A stretch of DNA of 64,000 bases, taken from positions 4,526,001 through 4,590,000 of the forward strand of contig JAVHKY010000029.1 of assembly GCA_035079385.1 (NCBI GenBank). Reading direction: 5' to 3'. The stretch is from Aspidiotus rigidus (lineage: Eukaryota > Arthropoda > Insecta > Hemiptera > Diaspididae). The position numbers and the translations under genes are program-made. Shown here one piece after another: positions 55,870 to 64,000 of this stretch (the stretch's first letter is position 1; every line of letters begins with the position of its first letter). The notes beneath the pieces are model-generated. The model was not told where the DNA came from and did not search any database. It saw nothing but the letters and a program-made list of their open reading frames with translations.

Positions 55870-56190
55870 CTGGAATTCCCCCAAGTCCTACTCATCAATA
55901 AAACTCAGGAGTTGAAATTCTTCCAAGTCTTGACCGTTAGATATAGAGCGCAAGGGTCGAAGCTTATATAACTCCCACTTCTCGTACAAGAAGATTGAAA
56001 GCGCAAATTCGCCCAGGTCCTCCTCAATTATTTTCAAGTCTTCCGTCTCGAATATTATACAGCTTTAGAGTCAAAATTTGTCCATCTCCCCTTCCTCCAA
56101 TGAGAGTCGGAATGTTTCCAAGTCCTAGCTCTCATGTATGAAGCTTGATAGTCGAAATTTTTCGAAGTTCTTTTCCAAATCATGTCCAAG
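55870..56190 (+). repeat. Degenerate 46-bp minisatellite tract
   Basis: About six worn units keep fragments such as GAGTTGAAATTCTTCCAAGTC, GAGTCAAAATTTGTCC and GATAGTCGAAATTTTTCGAAG at roughly 45-60 bp spacing. It belongs to the same dispersed family as the arrays at 9.0 and 30.4-31.1 kb, but no flanking element modules are visible. Confidence 0.6.
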
Positions 56191-56199
56191 GTAATTACA

Positions 56200-57030
56200 T
56201 AAGGGTGTCCAGGGGGGAGGAAAAAACATTTTAACGTAAGTTTTCTCTTCTTCCTTCGCTGCCATACTCAATCGAGCATTGACGAATTATCTTTGTCGGT
56301 CCGTTGTATAAGCTTCTCGGGGCTACGTGATGATGCGCAGCGCTCGTTGTTCCGCTGCTCTGCATAGATCGCTTATGTTCTGAAGACCTGTCCAATGCCT
56401 GATGTTGCGGAGCCATGATAAGAACTTGCGTCCTATTCCACGCTTTCCCTCGAATTTTCCCTCCATGATCAGCCTTCACCCCTTATGATGTGGCCTAAAT
56501 AGCCGACCTTCCACTGTTTGACGTAGGAGAAGAGCAATCTTTCCATGCCGACCTTTTCCAAGACTGCCCACGTTGGCCATTTTTAACGTCCATGAGATCT
56601 TCAGCATACGCCGTAAAGTCCACGTCTCGAAGGCCTCTAAGCGATTTACTGACTCCGCGTTGAGTGTTTAAGTTTCCACTCCGTACAATAGGACTGACCA
56701 AACGTAGAATCTTACAAATCCGTGCCGAATTGATATACCTAGATTACGATCGCATAGTATTTTCCTATATTTCAAGAAGGCTTGCTTGGCCTGCGCAATT
56801 CTGGTTTTCCCTTCAATTTGGGGGTCCCATCTGCTGTTGACCATTGTACCGAAGTATTTGAATTGACTGACTCTTTCAATGCGATTACCGTCTACGTATA
56901 TGTTGAATGGGGAGGGGGGGAAGGAATATCTGCTCACAACCATGAGTTTTGTTTCATCACCATCTATTCTTAGGCCAGAGATTTCTACACCCTGGGTATA
57001 ACCTTTAATCAAAAACTCTCCTAGATGCCT
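56200..57030 (-). mobile_element. RTE-like LINE remnant, C-terminal RT region
   Basis: The longest minus-strand frame (57033-56668) has GLRIDGDETKLMVVSR, then RVSQFKYFGTMVNSRWDPQI, KTRIAQAKQAFLKYRKILCD then RNLGISIR and FYVWSVLLYGVET. After a frameshift it continues with LEAFETWTLRRMLKISWT, and after another with MEGKFEGKRGIGRKFLSWLR then NIRHWTG. These are the standard C-terminal blocks of insect RTE-type endonuclease/reverse transcriptase proteins (FKYLG..., AK.AF, R.LS...R, YVWSVLLYGCETW, FE.WCYRRMLKISWT, KIEGKRGIGRK..SWLRNIR.W). The catalytic palm is missing: the element stops at 57030, where a plus-strand jockey-like element begins. Frameshifts show it is dead. A related copy lies at 62.85-64.0 kb. 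Confidence 0.85.
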
Positions 57031-58450
57031 CACTTAAAGTCACTAAAAGCTAAATGCCTAAACGCTACTAATATCATCAATTACCTCTCCCACACCCGCA
57101 TAGGATGTAATCGCACACTTCTGCTTCAATTATACAAAAGTTTTATTCGTTAACTCGATTACGGTGCTACAATCTACAATGCAGTAAGTCCAAAATTAAA
57201 CTCCTCGATACTATTCAAGCATCCACCCTCCCCATGGCTCTCGGTGCTTTTCAAACTTCCCCTCATCTAAACCTTTGTGCAGAAGCAGCAGAACCACCAT
57301 TACATTTTCGCACTCTCATACTGACTGCAAACTGCCTCGCCTCGTCTTCTCAAATTCCTGACCTTCCAATCTATACATCTATCCTTTCTCCTAGTAACTT
57401 CCTCCTCTCCACTTTAAAATCCTACCTTCAATACCTCCCTAAACTCTTACCTCTCCTTCCTATCAAGCCAAAGACGCCTCCGTGGCTATTATCTCCCCCA
57501 TCTATCAGACTCGACCTCACAAATTACCCAAAAATGGACAACTATTCGTATCGAACACTAATCCCAGAAATCATTGCAAAACACCCAAATCATGAAATCT
57601 GCTTCACTGATGGCTCTAGATCTCAATGTAAAACAGCCTATGCATTCTCCACCAACGGCACTATAACCGCTGAACGACTCCGTAACTCAGCTTCAGTATT
57701 TACTGCTGAATTTAGTGCTATCCACTACTGCCTTTCGCAACTAACACAACGACCACCACGACACAATTACATCTTACTAACTGATTCTCTTTCATCTCTT
57801 TCAACAATTCAAGATATCCACTCAACAAACCCTATAACTCAACGCATCCACCTTATTCTTTAAACTCTTGCTTCCGTCGAATCAACAATAACTTTCATCT
57901 GGATCCCTGGCCACATTGGTCTTCCTGGACATGACGTGGCTGATCGTGCAGCCAAGGAAGCTAGATTACAGATCCATCTTCTTCCCCATCATACGACCTT
58001 TGAATTCCTGGCATCATCTTTAAACTCTCCTACCAACCACCAAGCTCCGATGTATAAAAACCTCACCCACCTTTTGGTCCTCCTCAAACAGAAATTCCCG
58101 TCATGAAGATATCATTCTCTTCTGACTCAGGATTGGCCACACACGACTAACTCATTCTCACCTTCTACTAAATCTCTTCCCTCCATCTTGCAACTACTGT
58201 CAAGCGGATAACCTAGTACCACACCTATTCTCATGTCCAGCCCTACAGAACCAACGACAATCTTTCAACGTTTCGTCTTCCTCATCATCCGCCTTATGCA
58301 ACAACTCAGAAATAGTTGCTTACTCTCTCCACTACTTACACTCTGCCTACTACTTTCCTCTTCTCTAACAACCTACAATACCTTCTCGCGAGCTGACGAC
58401 CCATAGAGTAGTCAAATAGCTCACAAATGAAATTTTAAAAAAATTTAAAA
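57031..58450 (+). mobile_element. Jockey-like LINE remnant with RNase H and zinc-knuckle tail
   Basis: Plus-strand blocks: HLKSLKAKCLNATNIINYLS then GCNRTLLLQLYKSFIR and LDYGATIYNAVSPKL (57031-57200), then a 209-codon frame (57234-57863) with ALGAFQTSPHLNLCAEAAEP, LHFRTLILTANCLA and an RNase H domain. Its catalytic set is visible: CFTDGSRS, SVFTAEFSAI, LLTDSLSSLS and, after a stop at 57861, FIWIPGHIGLPGHDVADRAA. Near 58190-58250 a terminal Cys-His-Cys motif reads CNYC...PHLFSCPAL. It is 5'-truncated, with one stop and one frameshift before 57234 and at least two stops afterwards. An A-rich stretch near 58435-58455 may be the 3' tail. This is the best-kept member of the jockey-like family in the window and serves as reference for the others. 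Confidence 0.88.
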
Positions 58451-60927
58451 AAATAGATTTTCCAGAATAAAGCGTGGCTGAATCCTTTAAAAACATTCAC
58501 GTTTATTTCAATAATTTGAAGATGTATAATCTTCGGAATTTTTCAGTATTCCCAAATCGATTGTTCGCGGTCAACTTTTTCTCCCTTCTGCTCTAATCTA
58601 GCGTCGAGTTTATGAGCCCAGCGAATAAAAGTGAAACAATATCTGCCAAAAAACTCGAATTTTTCTTCGATATCGCGATGTGCTATAAGTATTTTTTTCA
58701 TTTCGAGTGTCGCGGTCAGATGATTATGATTCATTAATTACTAATACTTCCTTCGATAGAAATTTCATTCGAAAAAATGAGTTCCTCTGGCATGCGGGTA
58801 CGATTAATTTCCATACGGTATTTGTAGAAGAAATTCTCGGAAAAGAAGGATTGCCTTGTTAATTTTCGTTTCGTTTCCTATCACCCTCATTTACAAAGTC
58901 GTCACAAAATTCTCTTACGTGGTATATAAATGGCCTATTACGAACTACTTCGTCCCGGGAAGCCACGACAGAGTGCTCGTAAAAATTCGTCTTCGCCAAT
59001 AAATATACTTGTTATTCCATGAGAAATTATTTTACAATTGTCAGCTGGTGTATATCATATTACTCTTCATATCTGGGGTAGAAAACTATCTCTAGAGTTG
59101 AAATCTAAAATTTTGAATTATCATCGCTCAGGAAGTCGCAGCTTGAAGGAAAAGGAAGTTCTAATAGGCGTCTGTCATGGCTTTTTATGTGAATTCCGAA
59201 TTGAGCCTCTGCTGATGGAATTGAATTTATTAGAAAAAGTCTAAAAATCTCAACTAGTTATGAAAACATTTTGTATGCTTCTGATGACTCAACGTAAAAA
59301 AAATTAAAGGTGACTTTTCTCGTCATTTCAAGGTGTGAGTGTGAGAAGAATGACTATTACAGCTTTCAATGAATGGCTATAGCGTGCGTGAGAATATGTG
59401 CTCGCAAAATTTTTGGGCATGAAAACATAGAAACTCTATTTAAAATTGGTAATTTTGCGGTAGCAAGTCATCGTATCGTGGGTCTTTTCAGGTTAGGAGT
59501 CAGAAAGCTGTAGTGGTATCACAATTCAATTTTATGATTCAGAGGGTTTCCACATTCAGCTTACATTTTATCATGTTTATTGACAAATACTAGAGAATGT
59601 ACGTATGCGGGAGTATCAACAATTTTTATTGAATGAGGTGAAAGTGACCGTGAAATTTTTTTCAGAAAGTATACGTCTTGTTAGATTATTTTGATGCATC
59701 TATCTGTTTTGGAGTAATAATGGCTCGTACCCTGGAAGTCTGTCTTCACTTCTATGATTGAATTTGAATCAACTTGATGAGCTTTTTTTTTCCGAAAAAC
59801 TCCTATTTCGTATCGACTTCGGTAAGAATTCCTCTTTCACATGTCTCAGTTTATATTGTATTTCCACTAGAATGAGCATGGCAAAAAGCCACAAAGTGTT
59901 TTATGTCAAGATACTTTTATGCCCATCAGTAATTATCAAAAGTACTGTTTTTAAAATAACTCATTTCATTTTTACTCATTTTATAGACATGCGAGCGGAC
60001 CATTACTACAATAACTTCCTTTCGTGTATGGAATCTTACGTACGATGCGGTGGAAGTATATTCCTATCGTTGAAATTTTCTTAATTAAGTTTCGCCTTTG
60101 TCGTGAATGAACCATAAATTGCTATAGTAATGGTGAAAATCGTAAAATATCAACTTCATCGGAGTACGAGCTGGAGCATTGATTATTTTCTGTGCGTTTC
60201 TCGAAAAGTACCGCGCTTATATACATGAAGAGAACTTATCCTATTCTGCACCTAAGTTATAAATGAAGTTACTCTGTCTCTGTATTACATACGGGTACTG
60301 ATGGATAAAAGAAAAATAGAAACTCCGCGAGAATAATATTATTTTTATTAATAAATATAATTTTATAGTTACGCACGTATATTCAAAGAGAAGGTTAAGA
60401 GTAGAAATGAGTCATTCACGAGGAATAAACCGAGCTTGCGGCAGAACGAGGGTCAGAAAGTATGAACCTGCGGGATAAAGTGGCCTGAGGACTTTTCACA
60501 ATATTATTGTATATCGGTACAGAAATTGAAAAAGCCGCGGTCTTTCAGATGTCGGAGAAAAATGATGCAAAATGATTTGCGTGAAAATGAAAGTATCGAG
60601 GAGCTTTCGCGGTAGCGCTTTTTAATCTTTCTCTCACTTCTCTAATAAGGATTTCTCCATTGAGCTTTTCGAAAAATCGACATGAAAGAAAACAAATTTC
60701 AGCATATGACTATCGTGCTACGTAGCTACCAAAAAAATAATTTTCAGATGAACTTGTCCAATGTCTGTGTTTTTGAATTAGGTTGGGTCAATGAATTTCC
60801 ATAAAATAAGAGCTCGTTTTCATAATTTTTTTCAATTTTTCCATAAGCCTATGTACTTGTCGAGTGAGAGCGGGTGAGTGTTGGGTTCGTTACACTTTTC
60901 GCGGCGAACAAACTCCCCTGACTTCTC
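58451..60927. other. Unassigned DNA
   Basis: No gene supported; open frames of up to 108 codons (59758-60084, plus) lack recognisable domains. No repeats of note were seen. Composition suggests single-copy host DNA. Confidence 0.4.
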
Positions 60928-61168
60928 CAGAGTATCCACTTGTCTGGAAAATGTGAAAGTCACTTAAGTCAGGGAAAAGTCTGGGAATTTTGGGAATTTT
61001 ACCCAAAGTCAGGGAATTTTTTGAGATACGTCAAAAAAAGTTCGAGCTAAAAAGTTTTTCTTTTTTTTTTCTTTTTTTTTTTTTCAGTGGAGATTATGGT
61101 CGGGAAGAACCTGAAAAAGTCAGGGAAAAGTCAGGGAATTTCATTTCAGAGAAAAAGTGGACACCCTG
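60928..61168. mobile_element. Short TIR element with CAGRGTRTCCACTT ends
   Basis: The left end CAGAGTATCCACTTGTCTGG and the complement of the right end, CAGGGTGTCCACTTTTTCTC, share the first 14 positions with two differences. Inside each end are copies of AGTCAGGGAAAAGTC and GGGAATTT. TTCTC lies just outside both ends (60923-60927 and 61169-61173). A T-rich tract occupies 61058-61084. The 241-bp element is non-coding. CAGGGTGTCCAC ends are common in arthropod MITEs, and a hAT affiliation is possible but an 8-bp duplication is not seen. Confidence 0.6.
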
Positions 61169-61294
61169 TTCTCCCACTTCAAATTTTTTCTTTAAATTAG
61201 AGAAAACCCCAACAAATGCCCTATTTATCTTTACCAAATCAATACCAGTACAACTTCAATTATTCATTAACGGATTCAATACTTTCTGAGATTA

Positions 61295-61766
61295 GGGAAC
61301 GTACCCAAACTACGTGGCCGTTTCTAGGTGGAGGGAGGAGGTTGTCAAAATACCACGCCAGGTCACTGTGAGGGGGTTTAGGGTTGGTTCACCTGGTTTA
61401 ATTGTGTGGAAAATTTAGTAGTCTTGGAGCTGTAAAATCAAATTTTTTTAAAACCTTGGAAAACGCATTTTTTCCTGAATGTAGCCTTTAAACTTCCGTA
61501 GACATGTCCGAAATTGGCTTTTTCAATATTCAACCGACATCACGCGAATGAAAATTTTCCTTTTGAAAGGTGCGTAATAGTATATATAGTAGTGATTTAA
61601 AATTATATAGGGCAACGTTATGTCGAGAAAAAAAAAAAAACACTACGTAAAAATTGGTGTGTGTGTGTGAGGGGGAGGGGGTCAGTATATACTATGGATG
61701 GTCACGACGGCGGGGAGGGGGGTTAAAAGTTGGTAAAAATGGATCATGTAGTTTGGGTACATTCCC
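61295..61766. mobile_element. PIF/Harbinger-like MITE with TTA duplication
   Basis: Ends GGGAACGTACCCAAACTACG and the complement of the right end, GGGAATGTACCCAAACTACA, differ at two of 20 positions. TTA flanks both sides (61292-61294 and 61767-61769). A 3-bp TTA/TAA duplication and GGG-starting inverted repeats fit PIF/Harbinger. The 472-bp interior has G-rich runs, a short GT tract at about 61658-61670 and no coding sequence. Confidence 0.8.
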
Positions 61767-61769
61767 TTA

Positions 61770-62106
61770 GTGTGACACAAATTTTAATTTCAGCCACTAT
61801 CACTCCGACCTCGGCTTAGGCTAATCTGGTAAAATATAAATAATACTTTCATTTTTTTTTCGGAAAGTTAGGGGCAAATTCAGTTTGAAGCAAGTTTACC
61901 GTGAACCTAGTTTCAAATTTACTGTAAGTTAATTCGTGTGACTTTTGGACCTCGTAAGGCAGCCACTGCAGTGTGCTCTTCTTCCATGACTGAACCCTCC
62001 TTCAAGTATAGTCTCAAATCCTTTTACTGCTCCATCCTCCTTTCCTCATGATATGATCTCTCGTCCACCCTGCCCTTCAACCAGCTCTGATCTATTGAAA
62101 AATCTT
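61770..62106. other. Unassigned DNA
   Basis: Nothing recognised between the Harbinger-like MITE and the next element copy. Confidence 0.4.
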
Positions 62107-62397
62107 AGCTTGCTTAACGAAGTTGAACGAGGAATGCAAAGAACCTATTCTATGGGTGGAATTGGTTTTTATATTGAGAATTGAATGAAAAATTGGAGTG
62201 TAGAAGATTCTAGATTTTTCCAAGTCCTCCTCCTATCATAAAGAAAATTTTCCAAGTTCCCCTCATGTCATACGTATAGCTCGCAAGCCCATCTCCTTTA
62301 TTCGGGTAGGTCAGGATTTTCCAAACGGCGGACGACGCCTGGCGGGACATCAGCATTTTCAAAGAGACCTTCCATATAAAACAGGTTCTCTGTTAAA
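62107..62397 (+). mobile_element. Non-autonomous element with 46-bp minisatellite, copy B
   Basis: The left module (62107-62195) has GAAGTTGAACGAGGAATGCA then AAGAACCTATTCTATGGGTG and ATATTGAGAATTGAA. About two worn minisatellite units follow (62205-62300, TTTTCCAAGTCCTCCTCC, TATCAT, TAGCTCGCAAG). The right module (62305-62397) has GGTAGGTCAGGATTTTCC and ends with ATAAAACAGGTTCTCTG then TTAAAAT. It is shorter than copies A and C because it has fewer minisatellite units. Confidence 0.6.
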
Positions 62398-62840
62398 ATC
62401 TTAAATTCTGTGGACTATTTCGAACTGCCCTTCCCGATGAGATAAAGTTATCCTTACGCGTCTCATAATAGGCCGTATCCGTCTTCTTAGCCGCTCTTCT
62501 CAATTTTCACGCCTCTCACTCCTTTCAGAACTTTACTGCAATGCTGAACTTCTTCTCTCGCACAAAAATATCCGGCTTCCCCTTTCTGTCTGTCTCAAAC
62601 AATCATGAGCAAGATCATGAGCACGATGTTCTGCATCTAATTCATATTCATCATTGATGTCCCCATCTGGCCACCCTCTGAGCCCATGATCATAAGGGTA
62701 GTTGCAAGGCAACTTAATTTGATGAAGAAGAAGGAAAAGAGAGTGTTAGTTTTCTAGTTCCTATTGTGTTACGTGTGCACTAAAATTTTCTCCACCACGG
62801 CATGACGACCCACCATCTCCTCCTCCATGTGCCGAATTTA
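62398..62840. other. Unassigned DNA
   Basis: No gene or repeat recognised. A local direct repeat 'atgagcaagatcatgagcac' lies at about 62604-62623. Confidence 0.4.
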
Positions 62841-62844
62841 AAAA

Positions 62845-64000
62845 ACTTCAGGCTGTTGTCATTTCGATAACTCGCTTCCATTTTTTCCGATCTCGCGCTG
62901 CGAGGAAGAGTTCTTCTGGTGACACATTGGTCCCCTGTCTCACAACCTTAACCAGGAGGATTTTTCCCACCTATCTATCGCTTTCCCTCTATTCAGCCAT
63001 AAATGATTGTTGCAGTAGTTCGTATGTGACCTAAGTACTGCATTTTCCTTTTCTTAATGGTAGTCAGAAGTTTGCGCGCTTCTTTTATATGCTCGAAAAC
63101 CTCTGTATTCCGTACCTTCTCCGTCCATGCAATTTTCATCATGCGTCGGTAACACCACGTCGCAAATGCCTCGATTTTACTTATCATCTTCGTCTTCATT
63201 TATAACTCAGTTTCACCACACACAGCATTTTAAGATTCTTAATATTGAATACATGCACAGATCCCTTGACGTTAGTACCTTGTTATGTTCGATATTATCC
63301 TCGAAGGTACGAGCCATTGAATCGGAAAACAGGAGTGCCTATGTGCACTTCTGTTTCCTGACGTTAGTATCTTGTGCCAGCTGCCGAAGGAGTCCTTTGC
63401 CATCGTTATTCGGATTTTAATCTCCTCACCTGGGTTTATACCCACGTTTATCCTGAATTCCAGGTATTTGAAGTCCAGTTCCAGATGTGCATTATCGACT
63501 CCATGTTGGCTTACTAACATCATTTTTGTCTTAGTGATATTGATGGGCAAGACTTATTTTTTTGCTGAAACATTTGGAGGTCGGCCATTGATTCTGCCAT
63601 GAGAGCCGTTTCGTCCGCATATCTGATCCAAGGTTGATCTTTCGGAGCCTCAACAAATATTTTTCGGAGTTGGTATCAAGTCTAAGAAGCATTGGCGAAA
63701 GAACGCAATACTCCTCTTGCTGCGAGCTTACGTTGCCTATTTCTAGGAACGCCGACCGCTGCCAGTAGAGATCGACTCTCAGTCGTATGCCCCAATCGTC
63801 TAAACTCATTTTCTTCAGACTTTCTACTAGTGTGCCGTGCTGTACTTTTCCAAGAGCTTTCTCAAAATCTACAAAGACCTTCTTCCGGAATCCTCGGCAT
63901 TTTCGTAGCAGTTCCTGTATGCAGTGCAAAGCTCCTCTCGTTCCCATATCTGGTCAAAATCTGCTAATTTTTTCTTCGCATTTAGGGATAAAGCAAAATG
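62845..64000 (-). mobile_element. RTE-like LINE remnant running off the window end
   Basis: Reading down from 63947 on the minus strand: GTRGALHCIQELLRKC, KKVFVDFEKALGKVQHGTL (RT motif A, Asp kept), DDWGIRLRVDLYWQRSAFLE, CVLSPMLLRL, then IRYADETALMAESMADLQMF (63580-63640; the catalytic box is YADE, not YADD), INITKTKMMLVSQ (about 63540), FKYLEFRINVGINPGEEIKI then AKDSFGSWHKIL (63380-63470), SKIEAFATWCYRRMMKIAWT and KKRKMQYLGHI (63010-63190), and finally RRTLPRSARSEKMEAS near 62880. The GVRQG part of the block before CVLSP is deleted. Several frameshifts are present, and the 5' part lies beyond the window. It is of the same type as the 56.2-57.0 kb copy. Confidence 0.85.

Overview
The window looks like a nuclear segment from an arthropod, most likely an insect. 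The DNA is AT-rich without strong CpG loss and has no long open reading frames. It is full of decayed jockey-like, RTE-like and Penelope-like retroelements, short non-autonomous DNA transposons, fold-back elements and what appears to be a nuclear copy of mitochondrial small-subunit rRNA. No complete host protein-coding gene, tRNA gene, rRNA gene, operon or CRISPR array could be supported. The sequence is best read as intergenic or very long intronic DNA. The order-level identity is not decided; a hymenopteran-like genome is only a guess.

Region 1-10.2 kb: a 371-bp palindromic element with TAA target duplications, a ~100-bp tandem array split by a GAAAGCC-rich block, a Penelope-like fragment, a composite element built around a ~46-bp minisatellite, and an array of TGACGTCA dyads. 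Region 10.2-20 kb: mostly unremarkable DNA, then an inverted pair of mitochondrial-like 12S fragments (14.36-14.99 kb), a Penelope-like reverse transcriptase interrupted by a ~95-bp hairpin, and three ~670-bp tandem units again rich in TGACGTCA and ending in a LINE fragment. Region 20-31 kb: two fold-back elements that each enclose a minisatellite, the first with another transposon nested in one arm, then a hAT-type MITE with a perfect 8-bp duplication and a second copy of the 46-bp-minisatellite element.

Region 31-49 kb: a Penelope-like copy with a mutated YVDD box, a possible tRNA-derived SINE head, a broken copy of a multi-copy arthropod mobile-element-type protein (WGW tail), and several related jockey-like remnants on the minus strand. 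One of these (41.4-44.1 kb) carries a fold-back element and a hAT MITE; another (48.2-49.0 kb) carries a 135-bp palindromic insertion. Region 49-64 kb: small TIR elements, one GC-rich block that could be a host exon (53.4-53.6 kb), an RTE-like LINE and a jockey-like LINE joined 5' end to 5' end at 57.03 kb, a PIF/Harbinger-like MITE, a third copy of the minisatellite element, and a second RTE-like LINE running off the window end.

The main story is layered transposition. Young non-autonomous elements sit inside older retroelement remnants, and paralogous copies within the same window allow several insertions to be dated relative to one another. The most unusual structures are the head-to-head 12S copies, the fold-back elements with minisatellite cores, and the two clusters of the CRE-type palindrome TGACGTCA.
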